In this document: piece after piece, positions 23,708 through 32,707 of the stretch
Layout: every line of letters starts with the position of its first letter
How positions within the stretch are numbered: position 1 is the first letter of the stretch
Assembly: GCA_963169455.1 (NCBI GenBank)
Contig: CAUJDW010000001.1
Location: 1-43,372 of the forward strand
Direction of reading: 5' to 3'
DNA: 43,372 nt
Source of the DNA: Bacteroidota bacterium
GTDB taxonomy: Bacteria > Bacteroidota > Bacteroidia > Chitinophagales > Saprospiraceae
Notes under the pieces: generated by a model
What the model saw: the letters and a program-made list of their open reading frames with translations, nothing else
Database searches by the model: none
What the model was told of the DNA's origin: nothing
Translations under genes and position numbers: made by a program

Positions 23708-23798
23708 TCCGTTCTGACACCAGTAAGGGGAGAGCAAAAACCACAACAATGCCGAAGTCCGGAACTTTCACGAAGTGGGCAATGTTGGGAAGGTTTGT

Positions 23799-23806
23799 TA
23801 CCTTTG
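23799..23806 (+). promoter_or_regulatory. -7 promoter box TACCTTTG
   Basis: A perfect TAnnTTTG box 36 nt before the ATG at 23843. No good -33 TTG is seen at the usual distance. It would drive the J-domain and LRR genes. Confidence 0.5.
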
Positions 23807-23842
23807 GGGAACGCAATCCAAATAGACAGGCACGCTGGAAAG

Positions 23843-24784
23843 ATGACGCAGGAATACTTAAAAACGCTGGGGGTTATCAAGCAACTCATCGAACTGGAAG
23901 ACCGGGAGGCTATCGGGCTGATGGTGCGCAAAATACACCGGTCGGAATCAGCAGAAGTTTTGACGCCCATTCTGGCAGCTCTGGAAAATCAGCGCTTCGA
24001 TGACGCTTTCCTGCTTATCGAGGACTTCGAGCGGCAGATGCGGCAGGTGGCCCGCCAATACGACCCCATCGTTTCCGCCCTGAAGGTAGAGATGCATTTT
24101 CAGGAAAACGAACTGAACCTGCTGCGCGCCGACCGCGATGAAATGGCCAAAAAGATCGACAACTTCCAGGTAAGGCACCATGCCGTCCTGGGAGGGCTGC
24201 TCGACCGGATGCTTTACCTGCGCATGGAAAAGCTGCGCATACAGGCCCAGGCCAATCCCAAACTGCTGGCTCAATACGAAGCCGCAGCAGCAGATTACAA
24301 GGATTACCACGAGGTGCATACCTCACCCATTAAGGGCATATTGTATAACCTCGGGGAGGAAGAACAGCGGGAAATCAAGCGGCTGTACCGGAAAGCCTCC
24401 CTGATCTGCCATCCGGACTGCGTAGCGGAGGAACACCAGGAAAAGGCGCAGGCCATGTTTGAAGAACTGCACGAAGCCTACCTGCACAACGACATCAAAA
24501 AGGTTCGCCTCATCGCCGAACTCCTGGAAAAAGCAGGCGCCTTCGAGCCCCTCTACATGAAGATGGATGACGCCGGTGCGCTGCGCCTGCAAATCGAACG
24601 CATCTTACTCCATCTGGAGGAAGTAAAAGTGGAAATCGCTGAAATACAGGCATCTGAGGCATACCGCACCGTAGAAGGCATCACGGAAGACTGGAATGTA
24701 TACTTTAAACGGCTGGCTGACAACTTCAGGGCGCAAATCCAGGAACTGGAGCAGTGGCATCTGTTGCATGCGGCCCGGAACTGA
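23843..24784 (+). CDS. Coiled-coil protein with J-like domain
   Basis: Of 313 residues, 10-155 are mostly charged helices with heptad-like spacing, suggesting coiled coil. Residues 173-220 (REIKRLYRKASLICHPDCV and onward to AMFEELHEAYLHND) form a J domain including the HPD triad His190-Pro191-Asp192 that stimulates Hsp70 ATPase. A last helical region (240-305) again looks coiled. There is no signal peptide or membrane segment, so it is cytoplasmic. It is not a classical DnaJ because the J domain is internal and there is no zinc or substrate domain. The start ATG at 23843 has GGAAAG before it. The LRR gene follows after 11 nt, so the two are probably partners. Confidence 0.7.
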   Translation: MTQEYLKTLGVIKQLIELEDREAIGLMVRKIHRSESAEVLTPILAALENQRFDDAFLLIEDFERQMRQVARQYDPIVSALKVEMHFQENELNLLRADRDEMAKKIDNFQVRHHAVLGGLLDRMLYLRMEKLRIQAQANPKLLAQYEAAAADYKDYHEVHTSPIKGILYNLGEEEQREIKRLYRKASLICHPDCVAEEHQEKAQAMFEELHEAYLHNDIKKVRLIAELLEKAGAFEPLYMKMDDAGALRLQIERILLHLEEVKVEIAEIQASEAYRTVEGITEDWNVYFKRLADNFRAQIQELEQWHLLHAARN

Positions 24785-24795
24785 CAACTCAAAAA

Positions 24796-25590
24796 ATGGA
24801 AAACAAACCCGTACGCCTCGACCAGAAAGCCCTCGCCCGCTTCGACAAGGCCCTGGCCCTGGCCAGCGCGCTCATCGAAGAAGGGGAACACCGCCCGGCC
24901 GAATGGTTCGACACGCCGGAGAAACGCCTGCAATGGTGGCTCGACCTCGAGCCCCAGTGGCGGAAGGCTTTCCTGGAGGCGGTTTTCCAGCTCAGAAAGC
25001 TGCCCAATTATGAAAACTACCAACCCACGGACAAAGAACTGGCCTTTTTGTTTGGCTTGCGCCAACTGAACGTCTGCGGCAGCGGGGATTTTCGCAACCG
25101 CAATAACCCTCCTGACATTTCCTTTCAGCTCACCAACCTGACAGGCGTCAGGAACCTGACCGGATTACGGCGCATCGAGTGCGACTTCAACGGCCTGATC
25201 GAATCACTGGAGCCGCTGCGGCATCTGGTAAACCTGGAAGTGTTATGGTGTGACAACAACCGCATCAGCAGCCTCGAACCGCTGATGGGGCTCGGGAAAT
25301 TGCGGGGGCTTTGCTGCTGGAATAACCACATCACAAACCTGGAGCCGCTGGCCGGGCTCATTCTTCTGAACGACCTGACCCTCGGCCTGTACGACGAAGG
25401 CAACCCGCTGGAAAACGTCGAGCCGCTGCGCCACCTTGCCAACCTCCGAACGCTCAATCTCAATGCCTGCGGGCTCAGAAGCCTGGCGCCCCTTGAGAAA
25501 CTCGAAAACCTGAAATGGTTGGAAGCCCCATACAATAATCTGGACACTATCCCTCTCTTTGAAGGCAAGGATATTTACATCGAAGTTTAA
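24796..25590 (+). CDS. Leucine-rich repeat protein
   Basis: The 264 residues have a charged helical N-terminus (about 1-85, with WFDTPEKRLQWWLDLEPQWR). From about 85 on come leucine-rich repeats of 20-23 residues: LTNLTGVRNLTGLRRIECDF, LEPLRHLVNLEVLWCDNN, LEPLMGLGKLRGLCCWNN, LEPLAGLILLNDLTLGLYDEG and VEPLRHLANLRTLNLNACG. LxxLxLxxN spacing suggests a protein-binding solenoid. No signal peptide is seen, so it is probably cytoplasmic. The ATG at 24796 follows the J-domain gene stop by 11 nt. A role as an adaptor delivering targets to Hsp70 through its partner is only inference. Confidence 0.8.
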   Translation: MENKPVRLDQKALARFDKALALASALIEEGEHRPAEWFDTPEKRLQWWLDLEPQWRKAFLEAVFQLRKLPNYENYQPTDKELAFLFGLRQLNVCGSGDFRNRNNPPDISFQLTNLTGVRNLTGLRRIECDFNGLIESLEPLRHLVNLEVLWCDNNRISSLEPLMGLGKLRGLCCWNNHITNLEPLAGLILLNDLTLGLYDEGNPLENVEPLRHLANLRTLNLNACGLRSLAPLEKLENLKWLEAPYNNLDTIPLFEGKDIYIEV

Positions 25591-25613
25591 CCCGGCCAGG
25601 GCATACTGCTCCC

Positions 25614-26264
25614 TCAGGCCTTCACTTCCACTCCTTTTTTCTCCTGCTTCCGCCTGGGCAGCGTACCGAAAACATAGTCCCAAAAGGGAGAGGTGACCCC
25701 GTACATGGCGGTGGTGTCCTGATAGTGGTGAATGGCGTGATTTACCCACAAAACGCGCAGGAAATTCCTGGGTTGCCGGAAAGCGTGAACGGAATAGTGA
25801 ACGAACAGATAGCATGCATAACCAATGGCGAAACCGGAAAGCAGCGGATAGCCGTAACGGCCAAACAGGAGCCTGAAAAGGGTGTAGAAAATGGCGACAT
25901 AAATGATGATGCCCGCAGGCGGCATGGCCAGGCGCGATTTGTCCTTCGGATAGTCGTGATGGACCCCGTGGATCATGTAGGCGAACTTCCTGCGCCCTTC
26001 CGTTTTGGGCTCCAGATGGTACAGGTTGCGGTGGATGACGTACTCCGCCAGCGTAAAGGAGAAAAACCCTGCGGCAAAAAAGGCGGCAGCCTGAGGCAAG
26101 CTGAATCCTCCAACCTCCAGTGCGCGGTAAAAGAGCCAGCCCGAAAACAGGATGATCATGCTGATGGGAATGGAGATATGGCTCCGCGTCAGGTAGTTCA
26201 GCCACTTATTTTCAAAAATATCGACCGATGTGTTGTCGTTGGAAACGAAGTTTTTCTGTTTCAT
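25614..26264 (-). CDS. Fatty acid hydroxylase/sterol desaturase-family membrane protein
   Basis: These di-iron membrane enzymes hydroxylate or desaturate lipids. The 216 residues show the histidine clusters HRNLYH (78-83), HGVHHDYP (99-106), HYSVH (156-160) and NHAIHHY (175-181), with four hydrophobic stretches between. The pattern and size fit the fatty acid 2-hydroxylase type, which in some Bacteroidota may act on sphingolipid or other lipid acyl chains; the substrate is not shown here. I chose the ATG at 26264; an ATG 11 codons earlier is possible. It converges with the LRR gene, the two ending 23 nt apart. Confidence 0.87.
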   Translation of the reverse strand: MKQKNFVSNDNTSVDIFENKWLNYLTRSHISIPISMIILFSGWLFYRALEVGGFSLPQAAAFFAAGFFSFTLAEYVIHRNLYHLEPKTEGRRKFAYMIHGVHHDYPKDKSRLAMPPAGIIIYVAIFYTLFRLLFGRYGYPLLSGFAIGYACYLFVHYSVHAFRQPRNFLRVLWVNHAIHHYQDTTAMYGVTSPFWDYVFGTLPRRKQEKKGVEVKA

Positions 26265-26401
26265 GAACTGAAATGGTTTTATGATGTTGGCAATCATTCT
26301 TCCCTTGATACCGGCCAGCTGATGAAGGCGCCGGCCTTAAAGAAACAGAAAGGATATATAGGTGGCAACACCTTTATCGCTCCGCAGGTTCTAATCCGCA
26401 G

Positions 26402-26449
26402 AAAAAAAACAAACCCGTTCCCGGCCTCCTTCCGGATTCCGGGAACGGG
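26402..26449 (-). terminator. Intrinsic terminator of the cysteine/cystathionine gene
   Basis: On the minus strand CCCGTTCCCGG, 14 nt, CCGGGAACGGG form a perfect 11-bp stem (26449-26414) followed by TTTG and a run of eight T. It lies 24 nt after the stop of the gene that ends at 26473. Confidence 0.85.
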
Positions 26450-26472
26450 AAGTATGCCGTGCTGATTTTTAC

Positions 26473-27555
26473 TCAGCTCAGGTTGCGCAGCGTATCCCGC
26501 AGGTAGCGCTTGTACTTCATCCGGTAGGCCCGGTAAATTTTGCGGTAGCGGGCATAGGAATCTTCAGGCGCAGCGGCATTCGGCAGAAAGCCCTGCTGCT
26601 TCATCCATTCGTCGTTGTATATCTTGCCAAGGTAGCGGCTGCCGTGGTCGGGGAAGAGCACCACTACTATATCGGTGGGCTTCAGTTCGTTTTTGATGCG
26701 GAAAACAGCCTGCATGGCTGCTCCGCTGGAATAGCCGACCAGCAGGCCTTCCATAAGCGCCAGCTGGCGGGCGCGGTGGGCGCTGCTTCGGTCGGTCACT
26801 TTAATGAACTCGTCGATGACGCCGAAATCGACGTTATCGGGAATGATATTTTTGCCCAGGCCTTCCACTTTGTAGGGGTATATCTCGTCCTTGTCGAACA
26901 GGCCGGTTTCCCAGTATTTCTTCAGTACCGAGCCATAAGCATCAACGCCGATTATGCGGACGTTGGGGTTCTGGTCCTTGAGGTACTGGGCCGTGCCGGA
27001 AAGGGTGCCTCCCGTTCCGGCGCAGCAGACGTAGTGGGTCACCCGGCCTTCCGTATCGCGCCATATCTCCGGGCCGGTGGAGTGGTAATGCGCGGCGGAA
27101 TTGTCGAGGTTGAAGTTCTGCCCCAGATAGAAGGAATTGGGGATGTCGCGCGACAGTTGTTCGGCGCGGGAGTAATAGGAGCGCGGGTCTTCCGGTTCGG
27201 CGTCGGCCGGGCAGACGATCACCTCGGCGCCCATGGAACGCAGCAGGGCCAGTTTTTCCTGCGATGCTTTGCTTGACACAGTCAGCACGCAGCGGTAGCC
27301 CTTGAGGCTGCAAACCATAGCCAGGCTGTAGCCGGTATTGCCCGAGGTGGCTTCGACGATGGTGTCGCCGGGTTTGATGCGGCCTTCTTTTTCCGCCTTT
27401 TCCACCATGTACAGGGCGATGCGGTCTTTGGCGGAATTGCCCGGATTAAAGGCTTCCACTTTCCCGTAAACCTTCCCGGGAATATCGTGGCAGATGCGGC
27501 TGAGTTCGATGAGCGGCGTGTTGCCGATAGTTGCTAGGACGTTTTCGTATCGCAT
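26473..27555 (-). CDS. PLP-dependent cystathionine beta-synthase-like / cysteine synthase-family enzyme
   Basis: The 360 residues have the PLP lysine Lys43 in NPGNSAKDRIALYM, the loop TSGNTGYSLAMV, the phosphate cradle GTGGTLSGTAQYL and SSGAAMQA near the end. The stretch VEGLGKNIIPDNVDFGVIDE resembles the VEGIGYDFIP segment of cystathionine beta-synthases more than CysK, but the C-terminal CBS domains are absent. It may join serine and homocysteine or make cysteine. I chose the ATG at 27555, where MRYENVLATIGNTP starts the family homology. It is unrelated in origin to the cysK at 5359-6336. A strong terminator follows. Confidence 0.88.
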   Translation of the reverse strand: MRYENVLATIGNTPLIELSRICHDIPGKVYGKVEAFNPGNSAKDRIALYMVEKAEKEGRIKPGDTIVEATSGNTGYSLAMVCSLKGYRCVLTVSSKASQEKLALLRSMGAEVIVCPADAEPEDPRSYYSRAEQLSRDIPNSFYLGQNFNLDNSAAHYHSTGPEIWRDTEGRVTHYVCCAGTGGTLSGTAQYLKDQNPNVRIIGVDAYGSVLKKYWETGLFDKDEIYPYKVEGLGKNIIPDNVDFGVIDEFIKVTDRSSAHRARQLALMEGLLVGYSSGAAMQAVFRIKNELKPTDIVVVLFPDHGSRYLGKIYNDEWMKQQGFLPNAAAPEDSYARYRKIYRAYRMKYKRYLRDTLRNLS

Positions 27556-27896
27556 AGATGCTGGCTTGTTTTGCTTAACAAGAGTTTTTGAAACTGAATA
27601 GCTCCCTTTGCCGTTTTTTTGAAGCAAAATTTTAAATTCGCCTCAGGGGGTAAAAAGCCGGGATCGTCCACCCGGATGGAGGGCTCAAAAGGGTTCGGGT
27701 ATTCCTGCCGTTTTGTTGGGTGTTCTTCAGAAAGCAAAAGCGAATGTGCAATATTACTAATGAACCGCCGAAAAAAAAAGTAATCCTTTTTAAAAGGCCA
27801 GGGCCGGCATGATGCGCCGGCCGAATTTTCACGGCCTGCGCCCCGGCCCACAGCAATCCGTTATTCCCAATTCTGAAAACTGCAAGCGGCTTCAAC

Positions 27897-28412
27897 ATGG
27901 CAAAGCAAACCGTTTCCCTCAAAGCAAGGTTGATCCTGTATTACAAAGGGCAGATCCTGCTTCTGAAACAAACCAAGCCCAACGGCGGCAACTATACCCT
28001 CGTCGGCGGCAATGTAGAGTCCCACGAATTCGCCAGGCAATCCCTAATCCGGGAAAGCTATGAGGAAGCAGGCATCACGATACGGGAGGAAGACCTGCAA
28101 CTGGTGCACGTCCGCCACAAACTGGATGAAGGCCGCCACCGGATCGTCCTCTATTTCAAAGCCTATAAATGGGAGGGAGAACTCAAAGCCCGGGAAACGC
28201 ACAAATTCAAAGAAGCAGAATGGTTCTACCTCGATGAGCTTCCCAAAAACCTCACGGAAACAATCCGGTACGTACTACAGGAATACCGCAAAGGGCGCCT
28301 CTATTCGGAATTCGCCGGCCCTGAAAACGACACGGATGCCGGCCCCGCCGGCAAACCGGAAAAAGTGGCATCGGAAAAAAAGCCCAAACCCAAGGACGGA
28401 AAGGGGAAGTGA
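27897..28412 (+). CDS. Nudix hydrolase
   Basis: The complete Nudix box GX5EX7REUXEEXGU is at residues 38-60, with Gly38, Glu44, Arg52, Glu53, Glu56, Glu57 and Gly59. It marks a metal-dependent hydrolase of nucleoside diphosphates linked to another group. The core spans 1-135. The last 35 residues are a Lys/Pro/Gly-rich tail (GKPEKVASEKKPKPKDGKGK) not needed for the fold. There is no signal peptide, and the substrate cannot be told. It stands alone, convergent with a small secreted protein gene 22 nt after its stop. Confidence 0.9.
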   Translation: MAKQTVSLKARLILYYKGQILLLKQTKPNGGNYTLVGGNVESHEFARQSLIRESYEEAGITIREEDLQLVHVRHKLDEGRHRIVLYFKAYKWEGELKARETHKFKEAEWFYLDELPKNLTETIRYVLQEYRKGRLYSEFAGPENDTDAGPAGKPEKVASEKKPKPKDGKGK

Positions 28413-28434
28413 GGAGGTTCTTTCCCCCTTCAGA

Positions 28435-28908
28435 TCACTCGTCGTTGTGCACCAGCCTGGCATTGGCCGTTTTTTCGACACTTTTGCCAGGGGTTTTGGC
28501 CTTAGTGCAGGCTTTGGCGCAGGCTGCTCTCTGCGCCAGGCTGGGCGCCGGGTGAAAGGATCCGGATACCTGAACGGCATGGGCAGCGCGGCCCAACGAT
28601 ACTTTGGACTTGGTGCAGGATTGCCCGCGGGGGGAAAGATTGATAAATTTGCCGGAACGGCTGCAGTATTCGACCGGGTTGTAGCGCACTTCGCCCGTCA
28701 GGCTGCTGATGCTTTTGCGCACGTAGGAGATACGCCCCGTCTCTTTGTCAAAGCGCTTTTCAATGCTGGCGTCGCGGGCGGCAGCCTGCGCAGCGGCATC
28801 CGCACTGTTCGCAAATGACGCAACCCTGATGTTGCCGGGGTTCTGCGCCTGTACTTCGGCAAAGGCAAGCAGGCTAAAAGCGGCAGTGAACAGGAAAAAA
28901 TATTTCAT
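28435..28908 (-). CDS. Small secreted protein of unknown function
   Basis: The 157 residues start with a clear signal peptide (MKYFFLFTAAFSLLAFAEVQAQ). The mature part is basic, with alanine-rich NSADAAAQAAARDASIEKRF, then two pairs of cysteines (EYCSRSG...QSCTK and RAACAKACTK) that could form disulfides. I do not recognise a family. Codon use and signal peptide look like the neighbouring Bacteroidota genes. Confidence 0.65.
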   Translation of the reverse strand: MKYFFLFTAAFSLLAFAEVQAQNPGNIRVASFANSADAAAQAAARDASIEKRFDKETGRISYVRKSISSLTGEVRYNPVEYCSRSGKFINLSPRGQSCTKSKVSLGRAAHAVQVSGSFHPAPSLAQRAACAKACTKAKTPGKSVEKTANARLVHNDE

Positions 28909-29018
28909 GATTGCTCTTTTTCTGTAATCGAATGCCCCGGGCCAAAGCGGGTAAGTTTTCTGGAAACAGCGGCTAAAATAGAAAAGATCGGCAAATTAAA
29001 ATGTTATGAAAAAATTAA

Positions 29019-29109
29019 ACCCGCGACTTCAGTCGCGGGTTTCCCTACCCCACGACTTCAGTCGTGGGTACAGCAATGGGCTCTCCCACCCCACGACTTC
29101 AGTCGTGGG
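29019..29109. repeat. Three tandem palindromes before the M4 protease gene
   Basis: ACCCGCGACTTCAGTCGCGG (29019-29040 with its full arms), then CCCACGACTTCAGTCGTGGG at 29049-29068 and 29090-29109. The first copy has A-to-G/T-to-C changes in both arms that keep the pairing. They may act as hairpins in DNA or RNA, or be REP-type units moved by an outside transposase. Confidence 0.8.
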
Positions 29110-29131
29110 ATAATGCCAAAACCACACAACC

Positions 29132-32100
29132 ATGAAAATACTCCCAACCCTCCTCGCTTCCGCACTGGCGGTCACCCTGCAGGCCCAGGCCGGCCTCAAG
29201 CCCAATCTTCAACACATCACTCCCAGGCCGCCCGGCGCCCCCTATCCGGCGGAGCAACTTCATCTGAGCCGGGCGCCGGCCGCTGCCATCCCCCTCGCTG
29301 CAAGGCCTTTCAGCCAGGATGGGTACGATTTTTCCAGCCGGCCGCAGTTCGCATGGCCCACGACGGAAGGCCAGCCGCTGCGGGCTCTTCTCCATCCGGC
29401 CACCGGCCAACCCATCTATATCCAGGGCACAAGTGATCTGCCTCTGCTGGACATGCCCGGCAGAACCCCGCTGGAAGCCCGGGCCTATACCTACCTGGAA
29501 GCCTCCAAAGGCCTGCTCCGCTGCCAGAACCCGGCAGAGGAGTTTTCCCTTGTCGCCATTCGGGAAGATGAAAAAGGCAATATGCACCTGCAGTTCCGGC
29601 AGCTGTATCATGGAATTCGCGTTTACGGCGCGGAGGTCAGCCTGCATACCCGCAACGGGGAGGTGCATTTGCTCACCGGCCGCTCCTTCCCAAGCCCGCT
29701 CAACACCAGCCTGGCGCCTTCCATATCCCACATGGCCGCCCTGGAACGGGGTTGGGCCTACCTGCAGAACAGGACTTCCGTGAAAATCCTCCCGGCCCAG
29801 GAACTGCAACTGCTGGCCGGCCCGGCCGAACAGGCGGAACTGGTGCTTTTTTACCCCGAAACCGGCATAGCCACTCCCACCCTGGCCTGGGAACTCAGCC
29901 TGGCGCCCAACCTGGCCGAACGCTGGCACATCCTGCTCGACGCCCATAGCGGGGAAGTCATTCGGGCCATGGACGAGATATGCAAGATTCAGGGCCATCG
30001 CCATCCCGATGCCGGCGCCTCCGCCCAGGAGGCCGGGAGCGTGGTGGGAGGGAATATGCATCTCTCCATTCCTCCCCTTCCTCCTGATGACGGCCCCGCC
30101 ACTGCCGTGGCGAATGACCTCTTCGGCCAGCCCCGCACCATTGACACTTACGAAAAAGGCGGCCTGTTTTACCTGATCGACGCCGCCAAAAACATGCACA
30201 ATGAAAGCCAGTCCGTATTCCCCAACGAGCCCGTTGGGGTGGTTTGGACCATCAACGCCCAGAATACTTCCCCCCAGAACACCAACTTCAGCGCGGTGCA
30301 CATCGTATCCAACGACAACAGCTGGAATAACCCCACCGCCGTTTCCGCCCATTACAACGCCGGGCTTTCCTACAAATACTTCGAAGACACCCACGGGCGC
30401 AACTCCATCAACGGCCTGGGCGGGAATATCATTTCCCTGATCAACGTCGCCGATGAAGACGGCGGCAGCATGGACAATGCCTTCTGGAACGGCGCCGCCA
30501 TGTTCTACGGCAACGGGGGGACAGCCTTCAGCGCGCCCCTGCCGAAAGCCCTCGACGTCACCGGGCACGAGCTGACGCATGGCGTCATTCAGAGCACGGC
30601 CAACCTGGAGTATTTCGGAGAATCCGGCGCGATCAATGAATCCATGGCCGATGTTTTTGCAACCATGATCGACCGCAATGACTGGAAGATCGGGGAGGAT
30701 GTCGTCAATACCGCCTATTATCCCAGCGGGGCATTGCGCGACCTGAGCAACCCCAACAACGGCGGGAGCGGACTGAATTCACCGGGCTGGCAGCCCGGCC
30801 ATGTGTCGGAACAATATCCCGGCAGCGAGGACAACGGCGGGGTGCACATCAACAGCGGCATTCCCAACAAGGCTTTCCAACTCTTCGCCACAGCCGTCGG
30901 GAAAGACAAGGCCGAAAAGGTGTATTACCACGCGCTTACCAATTACCTCGGCCGCTCTTCGCAATTCATAGACCTGCGCATCGCCATCATCGCCGCAGCC
31001 CAGGACCTGTATTCCACAACAGAAAGCAATGCCGCCGCAACGGCCTTCAACGCCGTGGGCATTTCCGCCGGGCAGGGCGGCGATTACCAGCAGGACTACA
31101 CAGCCAACCAGGGGGAAGAATTCATCCTCTACACCGATGCCAGTTACAACGTGCTAAACCTCGTCACTCCGGCAGGGCAGGAGGTCGCCGTGCCGCTCAG
31201 CACCACGGGCCCGGCGAGCAAACCCAGCATCTCCGACGACGGCAGCCTGATCGTTTATGTGGCCCATGACAAAACCCTCCGCTACATCATCATCAACTGG
31301 GCGCAGAGCAATTTTTCCTCCGGCTCCCTGAGCGCCAGCCCCATCTGGCGGAACGCCGCCATCTCCAGAGACGGCAACCGCCTGGCCGCCCTGACGGATG
31401 ATTACGACAACCTGTTGTATGTTTTCGACCTCACGCAGGCCAACCCCCAGCCCGTGGCTTATGAACTCTACAACCCCACCTTCACCCAGGGCATCGAAAC
31501 CGGCGATGTCGTTTACCCCGATGTGCTGGAATGGGACCACTCCGGCCAATGGGTGATGTACGACGCCCTGAACCGAATAGAAAACAACTTCGGCGGGATC
31601 GAATACTGGGACATCAGCTTCATCCGGGTGTGGAACAACAGCATCAATGACTTCAGCAGCGGGCTGATCTCAAAGCTGTTCACTTCCCTTCCGGAAAACA
31701 CCAGCGTTGGCAACCCCTCTTTTGCCAAAAACGCCCCCTATATCATCGCCTTCGACCTGATCGACACCTATACCGATGAATACCTGGTGATGGCCACCAA
31801 CCTCGAAACGGGCAGCGTGGGCTCCATTTTCAGCCAGAGTTCCCTGGGGTATCCCAGCTATTCCGTCCAGGACAACCAGCTCATCTTCGACGCTTTCGAC
31901 AATTTCGGCAATGAGGTCATCGCCGTCACCGACCTGGATAATGACAAAATCCACCCCATCGGCAACGCCGTGATCCTGATCGCCGACAATGCCGGCGCGC
32001 GCTGGGGCGCCTGGTTTGCCAACGGATACAGGCCCTGGGTCGGCACAAAAGACGACGCCCTGAGTACGGGGCTGAAGGTATTCCCAAACCCTTTTACGGA

Positions 32101-32317
32101 CAACATTCAGGTGGAAATGGAACTGCACGAAAGCCAGGAGGTATTCCTGGAGGTGCTGGACATGCACGGCAGGGCCGTTTATCGAAGCAGGGAACAATGG
32201 GGCGCCGGCAACAACCGCAGCATGCTGGGCCTGCCGGGCCTGCCTGCCGGCACATACCTGCTGCGCCTGCGCGCCGGCCTGGAGGTTTGGGCGGCGAGGC
32301 TGATGCGCAATCCTTGA
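29132..32317 (+). CDS. Secreted thermolysin-like (M4) metalloprotease with beta-propeller-like region and T9SS sorting domain
   Basis: The 1,061 residues begin with a signal peptide (to about 20). A FTP/PepSY-type propeptide spans about 85-290 (FRQLYHGIRVYGAEVSLHTR). The M4 catalytic domain has HELTH (His479, Glu480, His483), Glu503 in GAINESMADVF exactly 24 residues after the first His, and His572 in GGVHINSG. From about 690 to 970 come repeats such as SKPSISDDGSLIVYVAHD and NAAISRDGNRLAALTDD, which resemble PD40/TolB propeller blades. The last 80 residues (LKVFPNPFTDNIQVEM and on) are a type IX secretion sorting domain. It should be exported by T9SS to the surface or medium. The gene ends 19 nt before the minisatellite. 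Confidence 0.92.
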   Translation: MKILPTLLASALAVTLQAQAGLKPNLQHITPRPPGAPYPAEQLHLSRAPAAAIPLAARPFSQDGYDFSSRPQFAWPTTEGQPLRALLHPATGQPIYIQGTSDLPLLDMPGRTPLEARAYTYLEASKGLLRCQNPAEEFSLVAIREDEKGNMHLQFRQLYHGIRVYGAEVSLHTRNGEVHLLTGRSFPSPLNTSLAPSISHMAALERGWAYLQNRTSVKILPAQELQLLAGPAEQAELVLFYPETGIATPTLAWELSLAPNLAERWHILLDAHSGEVIRAMDEICKIQGHRHPDAGASAQEAGSVVGGNMHLSIPPLPPDDGPATAVANDLFGQPRTIDTYEKGGLFYLIDAAKNMHNESQSVFPNEPVGVVWTINAQNTSPQNTNFSAVHIVSNDNSWNNPTAVSAHYNAGLSYKYFEDTHGRNSINGLGGNIISLINVADEDGGSMDNAFWNGAAMFYGNGGTAFSAPLPKALDVTGHELTHGVIQSTANLEYFGESGAINESMADVFATMIDRNDWKIGEDVVNTAYYPSGALRDLSNPNNGGSGLNSPGWQPGHVSEQYPGSEDNGGVHINSGIPNKAFQLFATAVGKDKAEKVYYHALTNYLGRSSQFIDLRIAIIAAAQDLYSTTESNAAATAFNAVGISAGQGGDYQQDYTANQGEEFILYTDASYNVLNLVTPAGQEVAVPLSTTGPASKPSISDDGSLIVYVAHDKTLRYIIINWAQSNFSSGSLSASPIWRNAAISRDGNRLAALTDDYDNLLYVFDLTQANPQPVAYELYNPTFTQGIETGDVVYPDVLEWDHSGQWVMYDALNRIENNFGGIEYWDISFIRVWNNSINDFSSGLISKLFTSLPENTSVGNPSFAKNAPYIIAFDLIDTYTDEYLVMATNLETGSVGSIFSQSSLGYPSYSVQDNQLIFDAFDNFGNEVIAVTDLDNDKIHPIGNAVILIADNAGARWGAWFANGYRPWVGTKDDALSTGLKVFPNPFTDNIQVEMELHESQEVFLEVLDMHGRAVYRSREQWGAGNNRSMLGLPGLPAGTYLLRLRAGLEVWAARLMRNP

Positions 32318-32336
32318 CTCTGGGGCCGGGGGGGCG

Positions 32337-32704
32337 TGGACCCATGTACCCGTGGACCCGTGGCCCCATGGCCCCATGGGGTCGTGGATCCGTGGACCCA
32401 TGGATCCATGTACCCGTGTACCCGTGTACCCATGTACCCGTGTACCCATGTACCCGTGGATCCATGTACCCGTGGATCCATATACCCGTGTACCCGTGTA
32501 CCCATGTACCCGTGTACCCGTGGATCCATGTACCCGTGGATCCATATACCCGTGTACCCGTGTACCCGTGTACCCATGTACCCGTGTACCCGTGTACCCA
32601 TGTACCCGTGTACCCATGTACCCCGTGGACCCGTGATCCATGTACCCATGTACCCATGTACCCGTGTACCCGTGGATCCATGTACCCGTGGATCCGTGGA
32701 CCCG
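32337..32704. repeat. 8-bp minisatellite, 46 units
   Basis: The consensus is TGKAYCCR; main variants are TGTACCCG, TGTACCCA, TGGATCCA, TGGATCCG and TGGACCCG. The whole block is 368 bp, and a single +1 (about 32618) and -1 (about 32634) cancel out. Frames through it on both strands are open only because the unit lacks stops. TGGATCCA is itself a palindrome. It lies between the convergent M4 and GH18 genes. Confidence 0.92.
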
Positions 32705-32707
32705 TAA

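Noticed and set aside
29019-29109. Intrinsic terminators
   Set aside because: The palindromes lack T-runs, occur in three tandem copies upstream of a gene and also inside a coding region, which fits dispersed repeats better.
32337-32704. CRISPR array
   Set aside because: The repeats are 8 bp and contiguous with no spacers, and no cas genes are nearby.
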